From positions 1 through 39,977 of the forward strand of contig JAJSLI010000098.1 of assembly GCA_021272315.1 (NCBI GenBank): a stretch of 39,977 nt of DNA, written 5' to 3'. Below, in pieces: positions 15,564 to 24,443 of the stretch (its first letter is position 1; every line of letters starts with the position of its first letter). The stretch comes from Methylacidiphilales bacterium. Its GTDB lineage: Bacteria > Verrucomicrobiota > Verrucomicrobiia > Methylacidiphilales > UBA1321. Position numbers and translations under genes: made by a program. Below the pieces are notes generated by a model. The model was not told the origin of the DNA. It saw nothing but the letters and a program-made list of their open reading frames with translations, and ran no database searches.

Positions 15564-17192
15564 TTACAAAAGGTCCTTCTGCTGTGTGGTGGTTTCTTTA
15601 CTGGCCTTTTTGAAATTCAAATCCGGCAAGTAATCGGGATGTTGGGAGCGTTGAGTGCCGGATAATAACCCCTCGATGGTGAGAAGCTGTACCCGAGGCA
15701 CTTTCATCTTTTCGTTGCCGCTGGTGTACAGACCAGCGGATGTAGCATCCTTGACCATGCCTGCTGTAGGTTCCTCTAAAGAAATGAAGAGGGCAATCTC
15801 AGCCTTCTCGCGTTCTCTAACTGCCATAAGTGAGCGTATGTCGTCAGCTTTCAGTGTACCACCCTTGACACTCACCACGATCTTGTGTGCCTCCTTTTGG
15901 TCAATGTCGCGGAAGAACTTGAGGCCGTCGATGCCACCATCGGCACCTTTCTTCTTACCTTGAAATGGCTGGGCGCCCACCAGTGACACTGCCCACCACT
16001 GGAATTGGTATTTGTCCCGTCTGGCGAGATCACGGGCCGCGTCGAGGTCTTTGGGTGTGCCATGGACTTCAAACTCGCAGGCTGCGCCAAAGGCGTCCCT
16101 AAGTCGCTTTTCAATGAGGGAGATGGCAAGATGGGTGATGTCGATGCCGATCCACAGGCGTTTTAGCTTCTGGGCGGCGTGGACGGCAGTGCCGCAGCCG
16201 CAGAAGGGATCAAGTACCAAATCGCCCTCGTTGCTGCTGGCTTCGATGATGCGTTCAAGAAGGGTAAGTGGTTTTTGAGTGGGATATCCGAGGCGTTCTT
16301 GGGCTTGAGAGTTTATAGGGGAAATATCTGTCCAAACAGTTCCCATTACGCCCCCTTCCATTTCATTAAGATAGCGCTTTAGCTGTGGCCGCTTCGCGGT
16401 GTCCAGTTCGCCAGATTTGGAGCGTGGATACCAAATACACCCCTCTTCATCCAATTTTGTCATTGTCTCGATTGAATAACGCCAGCCTTTTTCCGGAAAC
16501 GGAAACCCCTTCCACTCGTACATCATATTTGGCCTTGGATTCGGGCTCGTCATATTGTCTAGCCGGTAAACTCCGCGTCCATCTTGATCATCGTAGCGAT
16601 ACTTGGATTCTAGGTACTCTTCAGAGTGGTCCTCCCGTGGTGTGTTCCACGTGAAAGTATTCCCTTTTGTATAGAAGAAGATGCTGTCAGCTACACGACT
16701 CCAAGTTTTACTATCGCTATGTGTCGTCGTCCTTTTCCAAACAATCTCATTTTCATAGCGTTCCTTCCCGAACACACCATCGAGGACGACTTTCAAATAA
16801 TGAGAAGCTGTTGGGTCGCAATGGAGGTACAGGCTTCCAGTGGGCTTTAAGACGCGATGCAGTTCAATGAGACGATTGGCCATCATGGTGAGGTAGGCCA
16901 TCATGTCGTTCTCACCCAAAAACGAACGCAGGGCGGTCATCATCTGTGCCAAATCGGTGTTGGTGCCGTGGATGATCTCATCGAATTCTCGTTCGGCCTG
17001 CTCGTTCCAGTGCCAAGTGTCCTCAAAGGCTTCTATCTGTGCTTCGCTCTCGTGCCCCTTAGGCGTCTTGAACAGGAGGTTATAGTCGCGCTTGGAGTTG
17101 AACGGTGGATCGAGGTAGATCAGATCGACCGACTCATCCTTAACGCTCTCGCGGAGAACGTAAAGGTTGTCCCCATAGTAAAGCTGCCCCAT
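15564..17192 (-). CDS. DNA methyltransferase (beta class) fused to an Mrr-like nuclease-type domain
   Basis: A 542-residue protein. Residues 1-375 are an N6-adenine/N4-cytosine methylase: catalytic motif IV DPPFNS (residues 28-33) comes before the SAM-binding motif I LDPFCGCGTA (327-336), the beta-class order, and YPTQKPLTLLERII (303-316) is the usual motif X region. About residues 376-515 form a second domain with GADGGIDG (416-423), a conserved KIVVSVKGG (437-445) and ALFISLEEPT (467-475), resembling an Mrr/PD-(D/E)xK nuclease fold; the usual Glu/Gln of the xK motif appears as Ser441, so nuclease activity is uncertain. A single-chain restriction-modification enzyme is one reading, a methylase with a non-catalytic DNA-binding domain another. 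No separate restriction or specificity gene is adjacent. Confidence 0.9.
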   Translation of the reverse strand: MGQLYYGDNLYVLRESVKDESVDLIYLDPPFNSKRDYNLLFKTPKGHESEAQIEAFEDTWHWNEQAEREFDEIIHGTNTDLAQMMTALRSFLGENDMMAYLTMMANRLIELHRVLKPTGSLYLHCDPTASHYLKVVLDGVFGKERYENEIVWKRTTTHSDSKTWSRVADSIFFYTKGNTFTWNTPREDHSEEYLESKYRYDDQDGRGVYRLDNMTSPNPRPNMMYEWKGFPFPEKGWRYSIETMTKLDEEGCIWYPRSKSGELDTAKRPQLKRYLNEMEGGVMGTVWTDISPINSQAQERLGYPTQKPLTLLERIIEASSNEGDLVLDPFCGCGTAVHAAQKLKRLWIGIDITHLAISLIEKRLRDAFGAACEFEVHGTPKDLDAARDLARRDKYQFQWWAVSLVGAQPFQGKKKGADGGIDGLKFFRDIDQKEAHKIVVSVKGGTLKADDIRSLMAVREREKAEIALFISLEEPTAGMVKDATSAGLYTSGNEKMKVPRVQLLTIEGLLSGTQRSQHPDYLPDLNFKKASKETTTQQKDLL

Positions 17193-17348
17193 GCCCTAGT
17201 TTTGCGAAATCTCCCTTTTCTTCAAGCGAGATCACTTCGCCGCCGGTTTCCTGCCTCCTAAGTGTTTTCTTCGAGTTCGCCAAGCTTTCGCTTCGTGCAT
17301 CCGGACAACGACACGCACGCGCGGCGTAGCCGGACCACCCGAAGAAGG

Positions 17349-17377
17349 CACCGCCGCTAGGGCCAGCGGCGGCTACC
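17349..17377. repeat. Hairpin repeat, family R3, copy upstream of serA
   Basis: A 29-bp element with stem CCGCCGCT (17351-17358) and AGCGGCGG (17365-17372) around AGGGCC, then CTACC. It is identical to 25447-25475 (inside dsbD) apart from one base. It lies in the 253-bp gap between the methyltransferase gene and serA, next to a CCGGACAACGA/GAAGAAGGC stretch related to the palindromes at 11503-11544. The gap otherwise holds no gene. Confidence 0.75.
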
Positions 17378-17445
17378 AAGGAGGCGGGTACGGAATTTAC
17401 GGGTCAAGTTTGACTTTTCAGGAGCATTCCCCGAGTATCGGAAGC

Positions 17446-19038
17446 GTGACTGCTTATAAAATTCTCGCCGCTGACGGCGTTTCACCCAAAGGCATTGCTC
17501 TCCTGGCGGAGAGCCCCCACTTCGAGGTCGCGACCAGCGGCGGTCTCAAGGAGGACGAACTGATCGCGCGCATTGCCGATCTCGACGCGCTCATTGTCCG
17601 CAGCCAGACGAAAGTAACACCGAAAGCGCTGGCCGCGGCGAAGAAGCTGAAGGCCATCGGGCGCGCCGGCGTCGGCGTTGACAACGTGAACGTCGAGGCC
17701 GCGACGGAGCGGGGTATCGTGGTGATGAACACGCCGGGCGGCAACACGATTTCGACCGCCGAGCACACGTTTTCCCTTCTCCTTTCGCTGGCGCGCAAGA
17801 TTCCGCAGGCCCACGCCTCGATGGCCGCGGGCAAGTGGGACCGTAAGTCGTTCGAGGGGACCGAGCTTTGCGGGAAGACTCTCGGCATCGTCGGGATGGG
17901 TCGCATCGGCGGGGAAGTGGCACGCCGGGCCATCGCCTTCGGGATGAACGTGGTCGCCTACGATCCTTATCTCGTGCCGAGCCGCGCGCGCAGTCTCCAG
18001 GTGGAGATCGCCGACGATCTGGCCGCCCTCCTGGTGCGGGCCGATTTCATCACCGTGCATATGCCGCTGACACCCGAGACGAAAAACATCCTCAACGCCG
18101 AAGCGCTGGCCAAGTGCAAGCGCGGCGTGCGCATCATCAATTGCGCGCGGGGCGGACTGGTCGAGGAGGCAGCGCTCCTGGCGGCGCTGCAAAGCGGTCA
18201 GGTTGCCGGCGCCGCGCTCGACGTTTACGAGAAGGAACCGCCGGCCGAGGACCTGGCTTTTCGCGCGCTGCCGAACGTGGTGCTGACGCCGCACCTTGGG
18301 GCGTCGACCGCCGAGGCGCAGGAAAGCGTCGGCGTGGAGATTGCGCAGGCGATTTCCGATTACCTCCGCAACGGGATCATCAGCAACGCGGTCAACGTGC
18401 CGAACGTCGATTTGCGCACACTGGAGGTGCTGCGGCCCTATCTCAGCCTGGGCGAAAAGCTGGGGCGCTTCCTAGCGCAGATCACGCCGCCCGGCCTCGA
18501 GAAACTCGTCATCCACTACACGGGCAAGGTCAGCGAGGCCGAGACGGTCCCGGTGACCCGCTCGGTGCTGAAGGGGCTCCTGTCGAATACTTCCGAGGGC
18601 GCGATCAACGAGGTCAACGCGCCGCGCGTCGCGCACAACCTGGGCCTGAGCGTGACCGAGACCAAGCAGGCCGAGGGGGGCGACTACACCGACCTGATCA
18701 CGGTCGAGGCCACGAAGGGGACGGAACGCTTTGAGATCGCCGCGACGATCGTTGGGGTGCGCCCGCGCATCGTGCGGATCAACGGGCACAACCTCGAGGC
18801 GAGCCCCGCCGGAATTTTGATGCTGGTGGTGAACAAGGACCGGCCCGGCATGATGGGCTGGATCGGCACGCTGCTCGCAAAGTACAAGATCAATATCGCC
18901 AGCATGTCGCTGGGCCGGGGCGAGGAGGGCGGTTACGCGCTCAGCGTCTACAATCTCGACGATCTGCCCACGCCTGAGGTGGTCAAGGAAATCGAGGCCG
19001 AGCCGGGCATCCTTTCCGTCCACGTCGCGAAATTATAG
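17446..19038 (+). CDS. serA: D-3-phosphoglycerate dehydrogenase SerA (long form with ACT domain)
   Basis: Oxidises 3-phosphoglycerate to 3-phosphohydroxypyruvate with NAD+, the first step of serine synthesis. The NAD-binding motif is GIVGMGRIGGEVA. The catalytic Arg is in NCARGGLVEE, the Glu is in YEKEPP, and the His is in LTPHLGAST. The catalytic part is followed by the intervening ASB domain and a C-terminal ACT domain (LMLVVNKDRPGMMGWIG...INIASMSLGR), usually the serine-feedback site. I prefer the GTG at 17446 (VTAYKILAADG), which gives 530 residues and the usual N-terminus; a TTG at 17410 would add 12 residues. Transcription may be influenced by the hairpin repeats just upstream. Confidence 0.97.
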   Translation: MTAYKILAADGVSPKGIALLAESPHFEVATSGGLKEDELIARIADLDALIVRSQTKVTPKALAAAKKLKAIGRAGVGVDNVNVEAATERGIVVMNTPGGNTISTAEHTFSLLLSLARKIPQAHASMAAGKWDRKSFEGTELCGKTLGIVGMGRIGGEVARRAIAFGMNVVAYDPYLVPSRARSLQVEIADDLAALLVRADFITVHMPLTPETKNILNAEALAKCKRGVRIINCARGGLVEEAALLAALQSGQVAGAALDVYEKEPPAEDLAFRALPNVVLTPHLGASTAEAQESVGVEIAQAISDYLRNGIISNAVNVPNVDLRTLEVLRPYLSLGEKLGRFLAQITPPGLEKLVIHYTGKVSEAETVPVTRSVLKGLLSNTSEGAINEVNAPRVAHNLGLSVTETKQAEGGDYTDLITVEATKGTERFEIAATIVGVRPRIVRINGHNLEASPAGILMLVVNKDRPGMMGWIGTLLAKYKINIASMSLGRGEEGGYALSVYNLDDLPTPEVVKEIEAEPGILSVHVAKL

Positions 19039-19114
19039 TGACGATTGTACGCGGAACGGTTCGCGTTCGCAGGGGGATTGAAGCGCACGGCGGCGTCCAA
19101 GTTTCATCGTTACC

Positions 19115-19708
19115 ATGAGTTTAAACCGTCCCATCGGTCTCACCGGCGGCATCGCCTGCGGGAAGTCGACTCTCGCGGAAGGCCTGCGGGCGCGCGGCTG
19201 GCACGTGATCGATACCGACCAAATCGCCCACGAGGTCATCGCGCCCGGCGGACCGGCCTGGAAGAATGTGATTGACGCTTTCGGCCCTTCTATTCTACAA
19301 CCGGACAAGTCGATTGACCGAAAGGTCTTGGGGCGACTCGTTTTTGCCGACCCGTCTCTGCGGGCAAAATTAAACGAGATCACCCATCCCGCCATCCGAT
19401 CCGCCTGGCAACGCGAACTCGAGGAGCGGACTCGCACCCACCCCACACAAGCTCTGGCTGTTATGATTCCCCTGCTGTTCGAGTGCGAACTCGAAAGGCT
19501 CTTTCCCGTTGTTTGGTGCGTCGGCGCTTCGCGCGCCACGCAACTGCGGCGTCTTGTCGAGCGCGGGCTGACCGCCGGGGAGGCCGAACAGCGCCTGGCC
19601 AGCCAGATGCCCGTGGCGGAAAAAATGGCGCGCGCCACCCTGTCCTTCTGGGGCGAGGGGACTTCCGACGCGCTTTTGCGCCAACTTGATCAGGTTCGTT
19701 TTTCATGA
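19115..19708 (+). CDS. coaE: Dephospho-CoA kinase CoaE
   Basis: Phosphorylates the 3'-OH of the ribose of dephospho-CoA, the last step of CoA synthesis. P-loop GGIACGKST (residues 11-19), DTDQIAHEVI (the substrate-binding DxD-type stretch), THPAIR, and VMIPLLFE (the conserved Pro-Leu-Leu-Glu motif). Its 197 residues are typical. Its stop codon overlaps the rho start (ATGA at 19705-19708), so the pair is probably translationally coupled. Confidence 0.96.
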   Translation: MSLNRPIGLTGGIACGKSTLAEGLRARGWHVIDTDQIAHEVIAPGGPAWKNVIDAFGPSILQPDKSIDRKVLGRLVFADPSLRAKLNEITHPAIRSAWQRELEERTRTHPTQALAVMIPLLFECELERLFPVVWCVGASRATQLRRLVERGLTAGEAEQRLASQMPVAEKMARATLSFWGEGTSDALLRQLDQVRFS

Positions 19709-21204
19709 GGATGCGTCGTTCACAAAACCGGCCCTTTCGCCGCGGCGGCCACAACAAGCTGCCGCGCCGCCTGGAGGGCCTGCCCGCCGATGAACCCGAT
19801 CTGCCGCTGCCGGGCGCCGCGCCCGTCGTTCCGGCCCAGATCGAAGCCGGAGCTGCGCCCGGATCGGATATTCCGTCCGATGCCGCCGGCCAGCCCGGCC
19901 TGTCGGCAGAGCCTCCTCCCGCGCCGCTTCCGCCCGGACCCCATCTCGAGATCGAAGAGCTTCAGGCCAGGGCGACTCGCGCGCTGAAAACTTTCGCGAA
20001 GAACGAATACGGGATCGAGAACGCGGCCGCGCTGAAAAAGCACGATCTTGTGGTTGAAATCCTCAAGCGCAATGCCGCGAAAAACGGCACGGCCGATGGC
20101 GGCGGCGTGCTCGATCTTTCGCCCGAGGGCTATGGCTTTCTCCGGTCGGCCCGCTTCAATTTTATGACTTGTCCGGAAGACCTCTACGTCTCGCCGTCGC
20201 AGGTCCGGCGTTACAACCTGCGCAGGGGCGATCTGCTCCACGGCCCCGTCCGCGCGCCGAAGGAGAAGGAACGGTTCTTCTCTCTCGCCCGCGTCGACCG
20301 GATCGAGGGCAAGCCCGCCGTGGAGGGCCGCCAGCTTCCCGGTTTCGACCTGCTCACGCCGATGTTCCCGAACCGGCGCATTTTCCTCGAGGGCAAGCGC
20401 GGCGACGTTTCCATGCGCGCGATGGATCTCATTTGCCCGCTCGGCTTCGGCCAGCGCGGCTTGATCGTCGCGCCGCCCCGCACCGGCAAGACTATTTTGC
20501 TCCAGAAGATCGCCAACGCGATCATGGAGAACAACCCCGGCGCCCATCTCATCATGCTGCTGATCGACGAGCGCCCCGAGGAAGTGACCGACATGCTGCG
20601 CACGGTCAAGGGCGAGGTCGTTGCCTCGACCTTCGACGAGACCCCCGAGCGTCATGTCGCTTTGGCCGAAATGGTGACCGAGCGGGCCAAGCGCCTGGTC
20701 GAGAACAAGGTCGACGTCATCATTCTCCTCGACAGCATCACCCGCCTGGCCCGCGCCTACAACACCATGCAGCCGACCACCGGCAAGATCATGAGCGGCG
20801 GCGTCGAGTCCAACGCGCTGCAGAAGCCGAAGCGCTTTTTTGGCGCGGCCCGCAACGTGCAGGAGGGAGGTAGCCTGACCATCATCGCCACCGCGCTGAT
20901 CGAGACTGGCAGCCGCATGGACGACGTGATTTTCGAGGAGTTCAAGGGCACCGGCAACATGGAGGTCAACCTTGACCGCAATCTTTCCGACCAGCGCGTC
21001 TACCCCGCCTTCAATATTTCCCGCTCGGGCACCCGCAAGGAGGAGCTGCTTTACCATCCCGACGAACTGCCGCGCATTCACGCGCTGCGCCGCGTCCTCT
21101 CCGAGGAATCGCCGGTCGAGGCGATGAACCTCCTGCTGGAAAAGATCAAGAAGACCGAGAACAACATTGAGTTCCTCATGGCGCTCAATGTGAAGAACAA
21201 GTAG
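19705..21204 (+). CDS. rho: Transcription termination factor Rho
   Basis: Hexameric RNA-dependent ATPase/helicase that ends transcription at Rho sites. The N-terminal about 80 residues are Arg-rich then Pro/Ala-rich and low-complexity; next come the Rho_N helical domain, the cold-shock-like RNA-binding domain ([13 protein letters not shown], then [16 protein letters not shown]) and the ATPase domain with Walker A APPRTGKT, Walker [15 protein letters not shown] and the R-loop/Q-loop region ([17 protein letters not shown]). It is 499 residues long, against about 420 in E. coli, the difference being the N-terminal extension. It is preceded by coaE (4-bp overlap) and followed after 15 bp by a small membrane protein gene. 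Confidence 0.97.
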   Translation: MRMRRSQNRPFRRGGHNKLPRRLEGLPADEPDLPLPGAAPVVPAQIEAGAAPGSDIPSDAAGQPGLSAEPPPAPLPPGPHLEIEELQARATRALKTFAKNEYGIENAAALKKHDLVVEILKRNAAKNGTADGGGVLDLSPEGYGFLRSARFNFMTCPEDLYVSPSQVRRYNLRRGDLLHGPVRAPKEKERFFSLARVDRIEGKPAVEGRQLPGFDLLTPMFPNRRIFLEGKRGDVSMRAMDLICPLGFGQRGLIVAPPRTGKTILLQKIANAIMENNPGAHLIMLLIDERPEEVTDMLRTVKGEVVASTFDETPERHVALAEMVTERAKRLVENKVDVIILLDSITRLARAYNTMQPTTGKIMSGGVESNALQKPKRFFGAARNVQEGGSLTIIATALIETGSRMDDVIFEEFKGTGNMEVNLDRNLSDQRVYPAFNISRSGTRKEELLYHPDELPRIHALRRVLSEESPVEAMNLLLEKIKKTENNIEFLMALNVKNK

Positions 21205-21219
21205 GCCCGGGCTCGCAAC

Positions 21220-21513
21220 ATGGCCACGGTCGGGTTCATCGTCGCGTGGCTGCTTTTCTTGCTGGCCATCGTTGTGGCCTTGGTCAATTGGCTTTGTTTT
21301 TTTCGGAATTATCGCAATCGGGTCCGGGGCGTTGCCAAGCACCATTCGATCATTCCGGCGCTGGGCTTTTTTCTGCTCATCATCGCGGGTCTCATTTGTC
21401 CGCGCGGTCCCGGTGTCTGGATTGTCGTGCCCGTCATGCTCGATCCGGGAACCTGGGTCGTGATCGTTCTTCCGTTCGTGATGCTGCGCGCGTGGCTTTC
21501 CCGGAAAACGTGA
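21220..21513 (+). CDS. Small three-TM membrane protein of unknown function
   Basis: A 97-residue hydrophobic protein with membrane helices at about residues 4-28, 44-60 and 66-90. A basic stretch between the first two (FFRNYRNRVRGVAKHH) suggests a cytoplasmic loop. No known catalytic motif. It starts 15 bp after the rho stop and probably shares its transcript. It is convergent with glk, with 21 bp between stops. Confidence 0.7.
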   Translation: MATVGFIVAWLLFLLAIVVALVNWLCFFRNYRNRVRGVAKHHSIIPALGFFLLIIAGLICPRGPGVWIVVPVMLDPGTWVVIVLPFVMLRAWLSRKT

Positions 21514-21534
21514 CTTGGAGGCGTCAGGGCAGCC

Positions 21535-22515
21535 TCACACGGCATGCGCGGCAAACCATGCCGCTCCCTGCAGTGCGGTCTTGTCGTTCAAAATCACGTA
21601 AACCGGCGTCGAATGGAGCAGCGGGCTCAATCGCCCCTTGTGATAAAACGCGTCGAGGAAAATTTCGCTCTTCAGCTTGGGCAGCATCTTCGGCGCGATG
21701 CCACCCCCGAGGTAGACGCCGCCCAGCGCCAGCATCTTCAGCGCAAAGTTGCCCGCTTCCGCGCCATAGTTGCGCGTGAAGTAATCGAGCGACTCGACGC
21801 AAACATGGTCCTTCTCCGCGAGCCCCGCCTTGGTCACTACGGCGGCAAGATCACCCTCGTTGATTTCCTTGGTCAGCCAAGCCGGTTCCGCGATGCTGGA
21901 ACGGTAACGGAAGAAGCGGTAGGTATTTTTCATGCCCATGCCGGAGAGGACCCGCTCCCAACTGACGTGCCCGTGCTCCCGCCGCAAAAACCGGAGCAAT
22001 TCGTCGCCGATGGCGTCGTTGGGGGCAAAGCTGGAGTGCCCGCCCTCGGTGGCGAAGGGGCGATGCGTGACGCCGTCCCAGAACATGCCCGCCTCCCCGA
22101 GCCCTGTGCCGGCCGAAATTAGCGCGCGGTTGCCGACTTGCTGCGGATCGGCCTGCGGATTGATCGGCAGCAGTTCGTCGGGGCGCAGTGTCTGGATGCC
22201 GTAGGCGTTCGCATCGACATCGTTGAGCACGCTCACTCGCTTGAATTTCAGCCTGGCTTGAAGCTCGACGGCATCGATTATCCACGGCAGATTGGTCACA
22301 CGCACCGCGCCGTCTTTCACCGGGCCGGCTACGCCGAAACAGGCGCGGGTTATGTCCTTCGGGCCATCGGCGAGAAAATCTCGGACGATTTCATCCAAAG
22401 CCGCGTGGTCTTTGTTGGCGTAGTGCGCGCTTTTTTGTTCGACGAGGTGGTCATCGTCAAAGGTGTAAATCGCCAGATTGGTCTTTGTGCCGCCGATATC
22501 ACCTGCGAGAAACAT
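21535..22515 (-). CDS. glk: Glucokinase (ROK-unrelated, Glk type)
   Basis: Phosphorylates glucose to glucose 6-phosphate with ATP in the cytoplasm. The ATP-binding phosphate-1 motif is LAGDIGGTKTNLAIY. The adenosine motif region is ISAGTGLGEAGM, EGGHSSFAP contains the conserved sugar-contact stretch, and LGGVYLGGGIAPKML is the C-terminal glycine motif. I use ATG 22515, directly before the conserved FLAGDIGGTK; a TTG at 22554 would add 13 residues of poor composition. This gives 326 residues, as expected for bacterial Glk. It is divergent from the Deg protease gene. Confidence 0.94.
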   Translation of the reverse strand: MFLAGDIGGTKTNLAIYTFDDDHLVEQKSAHYANKDHAALDEIVRDFLADGPKDITRACFGVAGPVKDGAVRVTNLPWIIDAVELQARLKFKRVSVLNDVDANAYGIQTLRPDELLPINPQADPQQVGNRALISAGTGLGEAGMFWDGVTHRPFATEGGHSSFAPNDAIGDELLRFLRREHGHVSWERVLSGMGMKNTYRFFRYRSSIAEPAWLTKEINEGDLAAVVTKAGLAEKDHVCVESLDYFTRNYGAEAGNFALKMLALGGVYLGGGIAPKMLPKLKSEIFLDAFYHKGRLSPLLHSTPVYVILNDKTALQGAAWFAAHAV

Positions 22516-22685
22516 GATAAGATGAAGGTCAGGAGGGTTGGCAACGATGGCCAAATCGTTGCGCCTGTAACTGTAAAATAAGACCTTTGCTGCTCATGAC
22601 AATTTGAAAGACTGAAAAAAACACCACCCAAGTTGTAAATACCTGCCATGTTTTAGGAGATTGACAAGATTTAATCCGGATCGAC

Positions 22686-22715
22686 TTAACACGATAGGTA
22701 AGACGGTGTTATACT
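22686..22715 (+). promoter_or_regulatory. Predicted promoter of the Deg protease gene
   Basis: TTAACA (22686-22691), 18-nt spacer, TATACT (22710-22715), with ATG at 22737, giving a short leader of about 15 nt. A second -35-like TTGACA lies at 22671-22676. The 221-bp region between glk and this gene is notably AT-rich compared with the genes. Confidence 0.5.
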
Positions 22716-22736
22716 CATTCAAGTCACGATCGATTT

Positions 22737-24323
22737 ATGAAGCGATTATTTTGTCCAGCCCTGCTTTTGACGCTTGTTCTTTGGGGATGCGGCAAGGCCT
22801 CCCACGACGCCACCGATGACAAGATCAAACCCGCGCCTGCCGCGGAGACCGACACGCCGTCCGCGCCGAAGCCCCCTGTGGCGTTTTCGCCCGACACCCG
22901 CGGCCTCGTTTCACCCGAGGAAGTGCCGCTGCTCGATCAGATCGACCGCGAAAACACCCGCGTCGTTGCCGCCGCCCTGCCCAGCATCGTGCGGATTATC
23001 GCCACTTATCCCGAGGATCCGCGCATGGAGCTGTTCGGCCGGCAATGGCCGTTTCCCTTCCCGCTGCCGCCGGACCCGCACCATCCCGGTCATCTTGCCC
23101 TGCCGAGCGACACCGCCTACGGTTCCGGCGTCATCATCAACAAGGACGGTTACATCGTGACCAACAATCACGTCGTCGAGCAGGCGAAGGACGTCGAGGT
23201 GCAGCTTGCCGACAAGCGATCTTTTCCCGCGCGGCTCGTGGCGGCCGACGACATGGTCGACATCGCCGTGCTCAAGATCGACGACGCGGGCGATCTCCAG
23301 CCGCTCCCGTGGGGCGACTCGGACAAGGTGCAGGTCGGCGAACAGGTCTTCGTCATCGGCAACCCCTACGACTTCGACGATTCGGTCAGCAAGGGCATCG
23401 TCAGCGCCAAGGGCCGCAACCTGCCCGACACCAGCAACTATGAGGACTACATCCAGACCGACGCGGCGGTGAATCCCGGCAACTCGGGCGGCGCACTGAT
23501 CAACATTTACGGCCAGTTGGTCGGCATCAACACCGCCATCGCCTCCAACTTTCGCTTCGGGGTTGGGGTTGGGTTTGCCATCCCGAGCAACCTCGCCCGC
23601 TACGCCGTTGAAGGGTTGCTCAAGGACGGGAGGCTTGTCCGCGGCTATCTCGGCGTGATTCTCCCGGCTTCCGTCGACGACGGCGTCCTCGGCCAGCTCG
23701 GCCTCAACAACGAACAGGGGGCACTCCTGGCCGGCGTGCCGCCCGATTCTCCCGCGGGCAAGGCCGGGCTCAAGGGCGGCGATTTCATCACGGAGGTCGG
23801 CGGGCATAAGATCGGCAGCATTGCCGAACTGCGCCTGATCGTGGCCCAACTCCCCATCGGCCATGACGTCGATGTGAAATTCATCCGCGACGGCCGGCCG
23901 GTAACGGTCACGGTCACGATTTCCGAAATGCCTTCGGAACCCCAGGCAGCTTCCAATCCGCCGGGGAAGGGCGGTGCGCCCGCCGCCGTGCCAGATGCGG
24001 CGCCGACGGACGTGGATAATGTTCTCGGCGGGCTTCAGGTCTCCGATCTCGACGACAAGACCCGCCATAAGTACGGCGTCGACCAAAGTGTTTCCTCGGG
24101 GGTCGTCGTCACCGCCGTCGAGCCCGATTCTCCCGCCGACGCGAAGCTCGATAAAGGTGATGTGATCGAAAGCCTTTCCGTCAGCCAAGGCTCAACCCAG
24201 CCCATCAACACGGCCAAGGACTTTGCCAGCCTCGCCCACGGCGTCAAACCCGACCAGGGTGTTGTCCTGCTTGTCCATCACGGTAAAGCCAGCAACTACA
24301 TTTTCCTTTCGCCGCAGAAGTGA
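22737..24323 (+). CDS. Deg/HtrA-family serine protease, lipoprotein form
   Basis: A 528-residue protein acting in envelope protein quality control. The N-terminus carries a lipobox (LWGC, Cys18), so it is probably membrane-anchored in the periplasm. The catalytic triad is His145 (TNNHVV), Asp175 (DIAVL) and Ser250 (NPGNSGGAL). Two PDZ domains follow: one from about residue 300 (GYLGVILPAS ... AGKAGLKGGDFITEVGG) and a second from about 428 (VVVTAVEPDSPADAKLDKGD). A proline-rich spacer separates the lipobox from the protease domain, and another separates the two PDZ domains. It is followed on the same strand by the dsbD-like gene and the secreted redoxin, a grouping that suggests a shared role in envelope protein folding (inference). 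Confidence 0.95.
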   Translation: MKRLFCPALLLTLVLWGCGKASHDATDDKIKPAPAAETDTPSAPKPPVAFSPDTRGLVSPEEVPLLDQIDRENTRVVAAALPSIVRIIATYPEDPRMELFGRQWPFPFPLPPDPHHPGHLALPSDTAYGSGVIINKDGYIVTNNHVVEQAKDVEVQLADKRSFPARLVAADDMVDIAVLKIDDAGDLQPLPWGDSDKVQVGEQVFVIGNPYDFDDSVSKGIVSAKGRNLPDTSNYEDYIQTDAAVNPGNSGGALINIYGQLVGINTAIASNFRFGVGVGFAIPSNLARYAVEGLLKDGRLVRGYLGVILPASVDDGVLGQLGLNNEQGALLAGVPPDSPAGKAGLKGGDFITEVGGHKIGSIAELRLIVAQLPIGHDVDVKFIRDGRPVTVTVTISEMPSEPQAASNPPGKGGAPAAVPDAAPTDVDNVLGGLQVSDLDDKTRHKYGVDQSVSSGVVVTAVEPDSPADAKLDKGDVIESLSVSQGSTQPINTAKDFASLAHGVKPDQGVVLLVHHGKASNYIFLSPQK

Positions 24324-24443
24324 TGGGGAAGTCTGCGGAAGACCTGCTGTCGGCAATAAATTCAGGATGACAGAGGGAAAAAATCGTTGCGGAATTTTAA
24401 CGGGAACAAGAATGGCGTCCCGTGCGTCTCAGCCTATAGTCCA

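Noticed and set aside
19720..21345. 541-codon frame opposite rho
   Set aside because: Shadow of rho produced by high GC at third positions, with no recognisable motif.
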